A stretch of 64,000 nucleotides of DNA. Origin: Streptosporangium amethystogenes. GTDB lineage: Bacteria; Actinomycetota; Actinomycetes; Streptosporangiales; Streptosporangiaceae. The translations under genes and the position numbers were made by a program. The notes below the pieces were generated by a model, which worked only from the letters and a program-made list of their open reading frames with translations, did no database searches and was not told the DNA's origin. The stretch spans positions 62,001-126,000 of the forward strand of contig NZ_JOEQ01000020.1 in assembly GCF_000721075.1 (NCBI RefSeq). The letters run 5' to 3'. Below, piece by piece: positions 8,752 through 17,688 of the stretch; within the stretch, counting starts at the first letter, position 1, and each line of letters starts with the position of its first letter.

Positions 8752-10899
8752 TCAGTCACCGATCAGTACGGTTCCGAGGCTCAGCGCGAGCCGGCGGGCG
8801 AGCCCGGTGTTGCGGCGGTGGCCGAGCCGCTGGACGGCCATCTCCAGCGCCTTGCGTTCGCCGACGACGACCACCCAGGACCGCGCCCGGGTGATCAGGG
8901 TGTAGAGCAGCCTGCGGCGGAGCATGACGCCGCCGGACTCGGTGACCAGCGGCGCGACCACGAAGGGATACTCACTGCCCTGGGAACGGTGGATGCTGAT
9001 GGCGTACGTGTGGGTCAGCTCGTCGAGCTCGCCGAAGCCGTACTTCACGATCTGCCCGTCGTCGGTGCGGATCTCGACGAGCCGCTCCTCGGTGGTGACG
9101 GCGGTGACCGTGCCGGTGTCCCCGTTGAAGACGCCCTTGTCGTAGTTGTTGCGGATCGGCATGACCCGGTCGCCGACCCGGAAGACCGAGGCGCCCGACC
9201 AGTGTTCCGCGACTCCCTCGCGAGCCGGGTTGAGCCGCTCCTGGATCATCCGGCCGATCTCGGCGGTCCCGGTCAGGCCCCTGCGCATCGGGCACAGCAC
9301 CTGGACCTGGTCCGGGCTCACCCCCTGCTTGCGCGGGATCGCCACCGTCGCCAGGTGCGTCACCCGCTCGGCGACCTGCTCGGGGTCGTCGACCTCCTCG
9401 AACCAGAAGCCCCCGCCACCGGGGATCGGAGGCACCTCTCCGGCCCGGATCCGGTGAGCGGCTCTGATGATCCCGCTCCCCTCGGCCTGGCGGAAGACAC
9501 GGGTCAGCCGGATCCGCGCGATCTCCTCGACGCGCAGCAGGTCGGCCAGCACGCTGCCGGGGGCGATGCTGGGCAGCTGATCACTGTCGCCCACGATCAG
9601 CAGGTGGCTGCCCACCGGGACGACCGCGGTGAGCCGGGTGGCCAGATGCAGGTCCAGCATGGAGGCCTCGTCGACCACGATCAGGTCGGCCTGCGCGGGT
9701 GTCTGCTCGAACAGCGCGCCGCTGTCGGTGTCCGGTTGGTGGGCCAGCATCCGGTGCACGGTCATCGCGGGCATGCCGGTGAGCTCCGACAGGCGCTTGG
9801 CCGCCTTGCCGGTAGGCGCGGTGAGGGTCACCGAGCCGCCCATCGCCTTCGCGGTCGCCGCGATGGTCCTGACAGTATGGCTCTTCCCGCAGCCCGGACC
9901 GCCGGTGATGATGGACACGGTGCTGGTCAGCGCCATGTTCACCGCCGCCCGCTGATCCTCGTCCAGCCCGGGATCCTCCTGGAAGGCGCGCATGGGCAGC
10001 GTCGAAGTGGCCTGGATGAGCCTGGTCAGCTGGGCGGTCAGGGTGAGTTCGCGGCTGTGGGTCTCCCTCAGGTACACCACGGCCTGCCCCCGGTCGTCGG
10101 GCGACACCTCGACGACCACCCTGCGGTCGGCGACGAGGGCGTCGAGCGTCCGGCGGACGAGGTCGTGGTCCTGCTCGACCAGTTCCGCGGACTGGGCGAC
10201 CAGCGCGACCAGCCGTACGTAGCAGTGCCCGTCGCGGCTGGCCGCCGTCTCCAGCCTGTCCAGGATCGCCGCCTTGATCCGCTGCGGGCTGCTCTCGGAG
10301 ACCCCGGAGCGCAGGGCGACCCTGTCGGCCGTGGCGAACGCGATGCCCCTGACCTTGCCGATGAGCCGGTACGGATCGGAGGCGAGGACGTCGCCCGACT
10401 CGGCGCCGAACACCTGGTAGATCCTGGCCGCGAGCAGCGGGCTGATCCCGAACCCCTGCAGGGTCACCATCAGCTCGGCGATCGCCTTCTGCTCCTGCCA
10501 CGCGTCGGCGATCTGGGCCTGCCGCGCGGGGCCGATGTTGACGACCTCGATGAGCCGTTCGGGTTCGGTGTCGATGACGGTCAGTGTCGTCTCACCGAAG
10601 TGGCTGACGATGGCGTGGGCGAGCCTCGGCCCGATACCCCGGATCAGACCGGAGCCCAGATAGATCCGGATGGCCCTGACCGTGGCCGGGACCAGCCGCT
10701 CGCACGCCGTGACCTCGAAACGCCTGCCGTGACGCGGATGCTCGCCCCACGCGCCGACAAGCCGGAGCGTCTCCCCCGGCTGTACCCCGCCCAGGGCCCG
10801 GCCGGAGGCGACGAAGCCGGGCATGCCCTCGGCGCTCATCCGCGCGATCGTGTACTCGTCCTCCCGGACGTACACCAACTGCTCGACGGACGCCTCCAC
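8752..10899 (-). CDS. recD2: RecD2-type SF1B DNA helicase
   Basis: ATP-dependent 5'-3' DNA helicase of about 715 residues, of the RecD-like family that acts without RecBC. An N-terminal region with helix-hairpin-helix repeats (GSGLIRGIGPRLAHAIVSHFG, then VVNIGPARQAQIADAW) precedes the motor domains. Walker A is GGPGCGKSHTVRTIA, motif II is LIVVDEASMLD, motif III is LLIVGDSDQLPSI, and the UvrD_C_2 motif YAISIHRSQGSEYPFVV lies near the C-terminus. The GTG at 10899 (VEASVEQLVYV) matches the usual family N-terminus; the frame stays open to 11004 but that extension looks non-coding. Likely role: DNA repair or replication-fork processing. Confidence 0.88.
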   Translation of the reverse strand: MEASVEQLVYVREDEYTIARMSAEGMPGFVASGRALGGVQPGETLRLVGAWGEHPRHGRRFEVTACERLVPATVRAIRIYLGSGLIRGIGPRLAHAIVSHFGETTLTVIDTEPERLIEVVNIGPARQAQIADAWQEQKAIAELMVTLQGFGISPLLAARIYQVFGAESGDVLASDPYRLIGKVRGIAFATADRVALRSGVSESSPQRIKAAILDRLETAASRDGHCYVRLVALVAQSAELVEQDHDLVRRTLDALVADRRVVVEVSPDDRGQAVVYLRETHSRELTLTAQLTRLIQATSTLPMRAFQEDPGLDEDQRAAVNMALTSTVSIITGGPGCGKSHTVRTIAATAKAMGGSVTLTAPTGKAAKRLSELTGMPAMTVHRMLAHQPDTDSGALFEQTPAQADLIVVDEASMLDLHLATRLTAVVPVGSHLLIVGDSDQLPSIAPGSVLADLLRVEEIARIRLTRVFRQAEGSGIIRAAHRIRAGEVPPIPGGGGFWFEEVDDPEQVAERVTHLATVAIPRKQGVSPDQVQVLCPMRRGLTGTAEIGRMIQERLNPAREGVAEHWSGASVFRVGDRVMPIRNNYDKGVFNGDTGTVTAVTTEERLVEIRTDDGQIVKYGFGELDELTHTYAISIHRSQGSEYPFVVAPLVTESGGVMLRRRLLYTLITRARSWVVVVGERKALEMAVQRLGHRRNTGLARRLALSLGTVLIGD

Positions 10900-11093
10900 C
10901 GCGGCGAGCCATCCCTCCCCTTGACCCCACTCCTGGCACCTCAGACTAGGTGATCGGGTGTCCCCGCAGAGCGTCACCTGCCAGGTCGTCCGTGAGTGGG
11001 ACACGACGTACCTGAGATCAGGAGCGGTTCCGTCGTTGGAGGGAGTGATCGTGCCTCGGTGATTCCGGTGTCGCGATGAGCGGTTCGAACAGA

Positions 11094-11126
11094 GAAAGGA
11101 GGCGGATCAAAAGTCCGCCTCCTTTC
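11094..11126 (-). terminator. Strong intrinsic hairpin after the 34-aa peptide gene
   Basis: A 13-bp perfect stem (GAAAGGAGGCGGA pairing with TCCGCCTCCTTTC) encloses a seven-base loop. It lies 20 bases beyond the stop of the small leftward ORF at 11147 and before the helicase gene, so it separates the two transcription units. There is no long T-tract, as is common in actinomycetes. Confidence 0.8.
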
Positions 11127-11146
11127 CGCACCCACCTTTTCATCCC

Positions 11147-11251
11147 TCAGGCCGAAATACCCACATTAACCAGAAATTCGGCAACATATACGACATAAAC
11201 CATGAACATCCCTGAAATGGACATCAAGGTGACAAACTGTCGATTCACCAT
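11147..11251 (-). CDS. 34-residue hydrophobic peptide downstream of the SARP regulator
   Basis: An ORF with AGGGA five bases before its ATG. The peptide starts MVNRQFVTLMSISG and continues with a strongly hydrophobic stretch, MFMVYVVYVAEFLVNVGISA, long enough for a single membrane span. Base composition is much lower in GC than neighbouring genes. It lies 225 bp downstream of the large SARP regulator on the same strand and is closed by a strong hairpin. The arrangement recalls afsR-afsS in Streptomyces, where a SARP activates a small downstream gene, but this peptide does not resemble AfsS. Function unknown; a small membrane peptide, leader peptide or toxin-like peptide are all possible. Confidence 0.5.
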   Translation of the reverse strand: MVNRQFVTLMSISGMFMVYVVYVAEFLVNVGISA

Positions 11252-11476
11252 ATATCCCTAGCGGTCAATAGCGCTTTCTGATTTCCGATCCGAGTTTCTC
11301 CGGAGCCGTTATGGCACTTAGAGCTTACCAAAAATCAAAGAGACGTAAACCGCGATAAGGTCTTTTAGTGCATATGTCCAAGTAAGATAGATAGTGACCG
11401 CAAGTTCCACAAAATGGCCTACATGCCCCTATGACCGTTTCAGAAAAACCGATTTAGAGTGGAAAATGATCATACT
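11252..11476 (-). promoter_or_regulatory. AT-rich intergenic region between the SARP gene and the small peptide
   Basis: This 225-bp gap is markedly AT-rich for this genome. Read leftward it contains TTGGAC, then 17 bases, then TTATCG, and further on TTTACG and TAAGCT, which are loose matches to -35/-10 elements. It probably holds the promoter and long 5' leader of the 34-residue peptide gene. No further ORF with a ribosome site was found in it. Confidence 0.35.
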
Positions 11477-14400
11477 TCAGGGCGAGCAGGCGTTTCCTAG
11501 CTCGGCGAGCCGGGCTCGGACGGCCTCGGCTTCGGGGACTCCCAGAGGCTCGTACAGATCGAGCGCCCGCCGCCAGTGTTCCTCAGCCCGCGCCCCCTCG
11601 CCAAGGTAAGCAAGCGTGACACCCATCTCGTCCAGCGTGCGGGCCTCCTGGTAGACGTCACCGATGACACGCGTCAGAGCAAGGGCCTTCTCATGGCAGG
11701 CGAGAGCGGCGTCGTAGCGGCTCGCACGGCGGTGGATGCTGCCGATCCCACGAAGCGCCCGGCTCTCCTCATATCGCTCCGATATCTCCATCGATATCCT
11801 CAGCGCCTTCTCCCGATGGGTGAGCGCCTCTTCATCCCTGCCCATGCGCGCATAACAACCGCCGAGGTTGTTCAGCACGTCCGCCTCGCCTCGCCGGTCA
11901 CCGATGTCGCGATATCCGCCCAGGGATTTTCCGTAGCATTCGAGCGCTTCGGTGTATCGTCCCAGGCACTGGTAGGCGTTTGCGATGTTGCCGAGCCATA
12001 TGGCCTCGTTCTGGGTTCCCATGTGGGGGTACAGGGAGGCGGCTTCCTGGTAATGCTCCAATGCCGTGGCATGGTTACCGAACCGGATCTCGACATCGCC
12101 GAGGTTGTTCAGCGTGACCTGCTGCCCGCGCCGATCGCCGTTCTGCTGGTACAGCACGAACGCCTCCCGGAAAAGTCCGGCCGCCTCGACGTAACAGGAC
12201 CGATGCCATTTGATCATCGCGATGTGGTCGAGACTCGCCGCCTGACCGTAGCGGTCGCCGATCGCCCTGCGCAGGTGCAAAGCCCGCTCGAAATAGTCCA
12301 GTGCGACATCGAACTCGGAGCGGTGCCAGTGCACCAGGCCGCAGTGGTCGAGCAGGTCGCCGACGGCCCGTTCGTTGTTGAGGACACGCTGGATCACGAG
12401 CGCCTCACCCGCCAACCGGAGCGCTTCGTCGTTCTGACCGGTCCGCCATCGCACCACGCTGAGGTCGGCCAGCGCGCGAGCCGTCCACGCCCGGTCCCCC
12501 ATCTCCCGCCACATCGCCACAGCGCATGCGTGGAGATCGGCCGCCTCCGCCCAGTGTCCCGATGCGTGGAGGTGGCGGCTGAGCACGTGGGAGAGGAGCG
12601 CCGCGTACCTCACCCATCCATGGCCGGCGGCGTGGCGCGTGATGAGAAGGAGATTGTCCAGTTCGGCGTCCATCCAGGCACGGGCCTGATCCTCGGTGCC
12701 GATGACCGATCGAAGGTGTGACGGGCTCGACACCTCGACGGGGCCACGTGCCAGGTGCGGATAGAGCAGCCGATCCACCGTGTCCGCCATGAAGAGGTAG
12801 TAGTCGAGAACCCGCCGGAGCACCTCTGCCCGCCTGCCGTCCGACTCCCCGCTGGACAGCAGGCGGGCGTAGTCGCGAATGAGGTCGTGGAATCGGTACC
12901 GGCCCCGTAGAGGTTCGGCGATCAGATGGTGATCGTGAAGGTCTTCGAGGAACTTCTCCGCGTCGGCCTGGTCGACTTCCAACAGCACCGACGCGCACTC
13001 GGAGGTGATTTCCGTTCCAGGATGCAGCCCGAGCCAACGAAACGCCCGCTGCTGCCATTCATCGAGACAGTTGAAGGAGAGTTCGAACGCCGCGGTGATC
13101 TCGCGGTTCTCCGCGCGGATCTCGGCCAGTCGCCGGTCGGCTCTGCCGAGCAGTTCCACGAGGTCGGTCACGCTCCAAGCGGGCCGATGCCGGAGCCGGT
13201 TGCCGGCCAACTGGATCGCGAGGGGGAGATATCCGCAGAGCCGTACGACCGAGGCGACGTCGTCCGCCTGAAGCACGCGTTGCGGGCCCACCACTCGGGC
13301 GAAGAGCGTGGCCCCATCCTCGGGAGACAGCACGTCCAGGGAGAGCGACTGGACATCGTCCAGTCCGGCCAGCCGCCGCCTGCTGGTGACCACGACGAGG
13401 CAGCCGGGCGCCCCTGGGAGGAGGTGGCTGATCTGGTTGTGCCCCGTGGCGTTGTCAAGAACGATGAGCACCCTGCGACGAGCCAGTTCGGTCCGCCACA
13501 CCGTCGCGCGCTCGTCCAGGCCGCTCGGAATACGAGGAGCGGGGACACCGAGAACACGGAGAAGCCGGTCCAGCGCGGTCGCCGGATCCACCGGCTCGTT
13601 CTGGGCGTCGTGGCCATGCAGGTCCAGGTAGAGCTGCCCGTCGGGATAGTCGTCGGTGATCCGGTGGGCCAGGTGCACGGCCAGGGCGGTCTTCCCGACA
13701 CCCGCCATGCCGTCGATCGCGAACACGGTGACCGTGTCTTTCCGCGCCCGCTCCCCGATCAACCAGTCGAGCTCAACGGTTCGGCCAGTGAAGGTGCGGC
13801 TGTCACGAGGAAGGTTGTTCACGGGGGTGTCTTTCCGGACACCGGGCTGGGATTCGGGCAGCAGTGCCGGGTCCCCCTGGAGGATGCGTTGGTGCAACGC
13901 CCGCAGACCGGGGCCGGGTTCGGTGCCGAGTTCACCGACGAGCCGCCCGCGGGCCTGACGGTAGGCGAGAAGGGCCTCCGTCTGCCGGCCGCTGCGATAG
14001 AGCACCTGCATGAGCAACTCGACCAGCCTCTCCTCAAAGGGAAACCGGCCAATCAGATCGTGTAGTTCCGCCACGAGATCGGCATGCCCGCCCTGCAGGA
14101 GTTCGAGTTCCATCCGTTCGACGATGCCGCCCAGTAATTCGCCTTCGAGATTCTGGCGGGTCTGTACGGCCCAGAAACCGGATAGACCGGCCAACGGCTC
14201 CCCTCGCCATAACCGGCCCGCTTCACGGTAGAGTTCCGAAGCACGGCCGATATCACCCTTTTCGGTTACCGAACGGGCTTGCGAACGGAGCGCACGAAAG
14301 CGGTGGTAGTCGATGTTCCGGGGGTCTATTTCGAGAAAATACGCCCCGGAACCGTATCGTAGGCCCACGTCCTCTCCGGTGTCCTGGAGGCGTGCCCTCA

Positions 14401-14605
14401 GCCGGGCGATGTGAATGTACAGGCTGCTCCGGGCTTTCGGCGGTGGATTCTCATCCCATACCTTGCGGATGAGCGACTCTGTGGATACCGGCTTGCCCGG
14501 CGCCATGAGAAGGATGGCCAAAACGTGGCGCTCTCTGGCCCACCCCAGGTCACAGCGCTTTCCTCGGGACCAAAACTCGACTGGACCGAGAATACGGAAT
14601 TCCAT
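11477..14605 (-). CDS. AfsR/SARP family regulator: BTAD, NB-ARC, TPR
   Basis: Large cytoplasmic transcription factor of 1042 residues. Domains in order: OmpR-like winged helix (about 1-95, MEFRILGPVEFWSRGKRCDL...), bacterial transcriptional activator domain (about 96-245), NB-ARC ATPase from about 285 with Walker A DGMAGVGKTALAVHLAHRI and Walker B RVLIVLDNATG, a winged-helix/ARC2 region, then TPR repeats from about 690 to the end. ATP binding and TPR-mediated contacts are thought to control DNA binding in AfsR-type proteins. It diverges from the GT-B/PfkB operon and precedes the 34-aa peptide gene, so both are candidate targets. Confidence 0.92.
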   Translation of the reverse strand: MEFRILGPVEFWSRGKRCDLGWARERHVLAILLMAPGKPVSTESLIRKVWDENPPPKARSSLYIHIARLRARLQDTGEDVGLRYGSGAYFLEIDPRNIDYHRFRALRSQARSVTEKGDIGRASELYREAGRLWRGEPLAGLSGFWAVQTRQNLEGELLGGIVERMELELLQGGHADLVAELHDLIGRFPFEERLVELLMQVLYRSGRQTEALLAYRQARGRLVGELGTEPGPGLRALHQRILQGDPALLPESQPGVRKDTPVNNLPRDSRTFTGRTVELDWLIGERARKDTVTVFAIDGMAGVGKTALAVHLAHRITDDYPDGQLYLDLHGHDAQNEPVDPATALDRLLRVLGVPAPRIPSGLDERATVWRTELARRRVLIVLDNATGHNQISHLLPGAPGCLVVVTSRRRLAGLDDVQSLSLDVLSPEDGATLFARVVGPQRVLQADDVASVVRLCGYLPLAIQLAGNRLRHRPAWSVTDLVELLGRADRRLAEIRAENREITAAFELSFNCLDEWQQRAFRWLGLHPGTEITSECASVLLEVDQADAEKFLEDLHDHHLIAEPLRGRYRFHDLIRDYARLLSSGESDGRRAEVLRRVLDYYLFMADTVDRLLYPHLARGPVEVSSPSHLRSVIGTEDQARAWMDAELDNLLLITRHAAGHGWVRYAALLSHVLSRHLHASGHWAEAADLHACAVAMWREMGDRAWTARALADLSVVRWRTGQNDEALRLAGEALVIQRVLNNERAVGDLLDHCGLVHWHRSEFDVALDYFERALHLRRAIGDRYGQAASLDHIAMIKWHRSCYVEAAGLFREAFVLYQQNGDRRGQQVTLNNLGDVEIRFGNHATALEHYQEAASLYPHMGTQNEAIWLGNIANAYQCLGRYTEALECYGKSLGGYRDIGDRRGEADVLNNLGGCYARMGRDEEALTHREKALRISMEISERYEESRALRGIGSIHRRASRYDAALACHEKALALTRVIGDVYQEARTLDEMGVTLAYLGEGARAEEHWRRALDLYEPLGVPEAEAVRARLAELGNACSP

Positions 14606-14736
14606 TCGAGCCCCTTTCTCAGGGAGCCACCTTCCCGTATGACATTTAAACCCAGGTGAGTCAATCGAGATGTAAGTGACCGGACCAGCTCTACGACCTA
14701 TTTATCCTTAATAAGCCTTGGCTGGCAACAGGATCG

Positions 14737-14755
14737 CCGCAAGGGTTTCCGCAAG
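14737..14755. promoter_or_regulatory. Direct repeat CCGCAAG in the divergent promoter region
   Basis: CCGCAAG occurs at 14737-14743 and again at 14749-14755, with a GCAAC-like third element slightly upstream. SARP proteins bind short direct repeats near the -35 region, so this is a candidate site for the adjacent regulator. The 12-base period differs from the usual 11 or 22, so the call is tentative. Confidence 0.3.
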
Positions 14756-14824
14756 TTCCGGCAGTGACTCTCAGGAGAGGGCGGCACATCTCGCCCGCAC
14801 ACCGGAAGGAGGGATAGCCCGCGA

Positions 14825-16039
14825 ATGTCTGGCCACGAATGGAGCAGGGTTCCGATCGGACTTGACGCCCGCCGATGGGTGACACGCAGGGACTGCAAAG
14901 CGGTTCTGGTGATCGTCCACACCGTGACCTCGGGACAGCGTCTGCTGGACACGGTCCGTCTCGTGGAGTCCGACCTGAGAATCCAGGTCGTGTTCACCAT
15001 GGCTCCGGATGTCTTCAGCAATGGAGTGGCACAGTTCATCAGCGGTCTGGGCGCGGTGTCGCTGCCCTGGCCACAAGCGACACAGCAGAGATTCGATCTT
15101 GCCCTCACCGCCAGCCTGGGCTCGATCCACGAGATCCACGCGCCCTTGATCGTCATGCCGCACGGTGCCGGCTTCAACAAGTTCGTCACCGTGCGGGAGG
15201 GGGCCCGTGCCGTGGGCGACCGCGTGGCGTACGGACTCGACCCCCAGCGACTGCTGCATGACGGCGCCGTACTCCCCGCGGGGATCGTCCTCTCTCACGA
15301 GTCCGAACTTGGGAGGCTGGGCCGGACCTGTCCGGAGGCACTGCCCGTGGCCTCCGTCATCGGCGACTCGTCGTACGACAGGCTGGTCTCCGGCCTGCCG
15401 CACCGCGACTCGTATCGCCGGGCGCTGGCGGTCGAGCCGGACCAGAGACTCGTCGTCGTCAGCTCGACCTGGGGCCCGCAGTCGCTCTTCGGCCGGTGGC
15501 CCAACCTGCTCCCCCGTCTGATCGCCGAATTACCCCGGCGGGAGTACCGCATCGTGGTGCTCCTGCATCCCAACGTATGGTTCGGGCACGGTGTCTGGCA
15601 GGTGAGAACTTGGCTCGCCGACTGCCTGCGGCACGGGTTGAGCCTGGTGCCACCGGAAGCGGACTGGCGTGCGGTCCTCGCCGCGGCCGACTGGATCATC
15701 GGGGACCACGGGTCGGCGACCCTGTACGGGACGGCCACCGGAGTTCCGGTCGTGCTGGCCGGCTTCCCCCGCTCCGGCATCGATCCGGCATCCGCGCTCG
15801 CCAAGCTCGCCGCCATCGCCCCTCGGATCTCCAGGCTCGGTTCACTCCGCGGCCAGTTGGCCAGGATCGCCGCCGAGGTGCGGCCCGACCACTACCGAAC
15901 TGTCACCGAAGGCATCACCTCTGCGCCGGGTCGTTTCGATCGCAACATGCGCCACCTCATCTACCGGCTGTTGGATCTGCGGCAGCCCGCGACCATCCCG
16001 GTGACCGCACCGGCCTCGGTGCCCTTCCTCGTCACATAG
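14825..16039 (+). CDS. GT-B-like (CDP-glycerol transferase-like) protein of unknown function
   Basis: Soluble 404-residue protein with no signal peptide. It looks like a two-lobed GT-B fold of the CDP-glycerol/UDP-sugar transferase kind. The N-lobe has AVLVIVHTVTSGQRLLD and IRIQVVFTMAP-like strands and PLIVMPHGAGFNK. The C-lobe has RLVVVSSTWGPQSLFGRW, YRIVVLLHPNVWFGHGVW and the nucleotide-site-like WIIGDHGSATLYGTATGVPVV. Similar proteins are known as unassigned actinomycete proteins. It is the first gene of a tight operon with two PfkB-related genes and is divergent from a SARP regulator. A ribosome site GGAAGGAGGG lies upstream of the ATG. Donor and acceptor are unknown. Confidence 0.7.
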   Translation: MSGHEWSRVPIGLDARRWVTRRDCKAVLVIVHTVTSGQRLLDTVRLVESDLRIQVVFTMAPDVFSNGVAQFISGLGAVSLPWPQATQQRFDLALTASLGSIHEIHAPLIVMPHGAGFNKFVTVREGARAVGDRVAYGLDPQRLLHDGAVLPAGIVLSHESELGRLGRTCPEALPVASVIGDSSYDRLVSGLPHRDSYRRALAVEPDQRLVVVSSTWGPQSLFGRWPNLLPRLIAELPRREYRIVVLLHPNVWFGHGVWQVRTWLADCLRHGLSLVPPEADWRAVLAAADWIIGDHGSATLYGTATGVPVVLAGFPRSGIDPASALAKLAAIAPRISRLGSLRGQLARIAAEVRPDHYRTVTEGITSAPGRFDRNMRHLIYRLLDLRQPATIPVTAPASVPFLVT

Positions 16040-16061
16040 ACCAGCCAGATCGGAGGCCGAC

Positions 16062-16718
16062 ATGCTCGGCAAGCTCGTCTCAGTCCACCTGTTCCGGCTG
16101 GAGCACACACTCAGGTTGTGCCGGATCCCGCCCGGAGCCCTCACCTCGCGGCGGAGCGTGCCGGCGATCCTGGTGATCCCTCGCGAGGGCCCGCTCCGCG
16201 CGCCCCACCTCATGATCCTGTCTCGTGTACGCCACCATCGCGGACTACCCCCCGGCCCTCGGCTCTTCGACGGCACGCACACCGTCGTCGGCCTCGACGA
16301 CCTCGCGGACCAGAACTGGTGTGAGGTCGCCGACGTGCTCGTGGGCCAGAAGGTGCCCTGGAACGTTCCAGAACATGGCGTGGCACGCCTCCTCGACCGG
16401 TATCCCGGCTGTGAGGTCGCCGCCGTCAGGCACGGGCGCGGATGTCTGGCCGGGTTGCGCGACGGACGGCTCGCCGCGGTCACCGAGGTGGGCGGGTTCC
16501 CGAGTGGCGCCGGCTCGTGGCCGGAGGTCTACGGGTCGTTCCTGTACGCCTGGCGGGTCGCCGAGATGCCGTTCAACGGCCTGGCCACCGCCTCGGTGAT
16601 CGTGGGCCGGTACACCGGTTCGTCCGCGGGCCGGCTCGGATCACTCGAAGTCGCCGGAAGGGCGCAGATCAGATTGGCCAGGCGCCGGGCGGGAAACGTC
16701 GGAGGGATGTCCGCATGA
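16062..16718 (+). CDS. Half-length PfkB-like protein lacking the catalytic Asp
   Basis: A 218-residue protein with GGAGGCCGAC directly before its ATG. Its central part aligns by eye with the C-terminal half of the kinase encoded next: VARLLDRYPGCEVAAVRHGR against VAKMFDRYPGCRLVGIGLGG, then LAGLRDGRL against LGTRDGQL, and GAGSWPEVYGSFLYAW against GAGDTLFATFLHVW. The catalytic Asp of GAGD is Ser here and most of the N-terminal substrate lid is absent. It therefore looks like a duplicated, inactivated PfkB half, perhaps a pseudokinase partner. It overlaps the following gene by four bases (ATGA), implying coupled translation and near 1:1 synthesis. Confidence 0.65.
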   Translation: MLGKLVSVHLFRLEHTLRLCRIPPGALTSRRSVPAILVIPREGPLRAPHLMILSRVRHHRGLPPGPRLFDGTHTVVGLDDLADQNWCEVADVLVGQKVPWNVPEHGVARLLDRYPGCEVAAVRHGRGCLAGLRDGRLAAVTEVGGFPSGAGSWPEVYGSFLYAWRVAEMPFNGLATASVIVGRYTGSSAGRLGSLEVAGRAQIRLARRRAGNVGGMSA

Positions 16719-17647
16719 CCCGGAAGATCGTCGTCGCCGGTGTCGTCAGTTTCTACCTCTCGGTCGGGATAGCGGAGTTCCCCCTGCGCTACGCCCCCAC
16801 GTCATCGCCACGCTGGCTCACCGGCGGCGTGTCCGGGGCGGCCGGCCACATCGCCCGAATCCTGAAGACGCTCGGCGACAACGTACACCTGTGCACCGTC
16901 GTCGGCCGCGACCCCATCGGTGCCGGCATAGCCGCCGAGTTGGAGCGTGCGGGCCTGGTCAGTTCCGGAGTCATCGAGGGCGCGGAATCGTCGGCGGGCC
17001 TGACGCTTGTCACGCCCGACGGCCGCCGCATGGGATTCCCACACCTGGCGCCCGTGAACCAGGTCGGGTATCCGCCGGAACTGTTCGACGCGAGCGCACA
17101 CGGCGCCGACCTCCTGGTCCTGACGAACGCGAAGTTCGTTCGAGACCTGGTAGGGCCCGCGGTCCGGCTCGACATCCCCATCGCCGTGGACGTCCACCTG
17201 ATAGCCGATCTCGCCGACGAGTACAACCGTCCATGGCTGGAGGCCGCGCAGATCGTTTTCTGCAGCCACGAGCGCCTTCCGGATCCGCCGGAACTCTGGG
17301 TGGCGAAGATGTTCGACCGTTACCCGGGCTGCCGGTTGGTGGGCATCGGACTCGGCGGGCAGGGAGCGATTCTCGGCACGAGGGACGGGCAGCTCATCAG
17401 GGTGGAGGCCGTGACCCCCCGGGAGGTCGTCAACACCTCGGGGGCGGGCGACACGCTGTTCGCCACCTTCCTCCATGTCTGGCAGAACACGAGCGATCCG
17501 GTGCGGGCCCTCAAGGCCGCGGTGGTGCACGCGGGCTGGAAAATCGGCTGCTGGACCCCGGTGACGGCGTCACTGACCTGCGAGGAACTGTCCCTTTTGA
17601 GTGCCTCGCACTCGCCTCGCACCCTCGTCGGGCGCTGGGACGTCTGA
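16715..17647 (+). CDS. PfkB family carbohydrate/nucleoside kinase
   Basis: Cytosolic kinase of 310 residues in the ribokinase/PfkB family, which transfers phosphate from ATP to a sugar or nucleoside hydroxyl. Visible landmarks are the N-terminal glycine motif TGGVSGAAGHIARILKTLG, the strand VHLCTVVGRDPIGAGI, and the C-terminal signature NTSGAGDTLFATFLHVW with the catalytic base Asp and anion hole. The start ATG overlaps the preceding stop and has GGAGGG eight bases upstream. As the last gene of the GT-B/half-PfkB operon, it may make or consume a phosphorylated sugar used by the GT-B-like protein; the substrate is unknown. Confidence 0.85.
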   Translation: MTRKIVVAGVVSFYLSVGIAEFPLRYAPTSSPRWLTGGVSGAAGHIARILKTLGDNVHLCTVVGRDPIGAGIAAELERAGLVSSGVIEGAESSAGLTLVTPDGRRMGFPHLAPVNQVGYPPELFDASAHGADLLVLTNAKFVRDLVGPAVRLDIPIAVDVHLIADLADEYNRPWLEAAQIVFCSHERLPDPPELWVAKMFDRYPGCRLVGIGLGGQGAILGTRDGQLIRVEAVTPREVVNTSGAGDTLFATFLHVWQNTSDPVRALKAAVVHAGWKIGCWTPVTASLTCEELSLLSASHSPRTLVGRWDV

Positions 17648-17688
17648 TCATCAGATCCCCCCAGACGCGATGGAGGGATGCCTCCCCA

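Noticed and set aside
8557..10953. Rightward open frame of nearly 800 codons opposite recD2
   Set aside because: It mirrors the helicase gene; composition is Asp/Arg/Gly-rich without any motif, and recD2 motifs are complete on the minus strand.
16442..17647. A 401-codon extended start for the PfkB kinase inside the upstream gene
   Set aside because: The extension is the wrong-frame reading of the half-PfkB gene; GGAGGG and the ATGA overlap fix the start at 16715.
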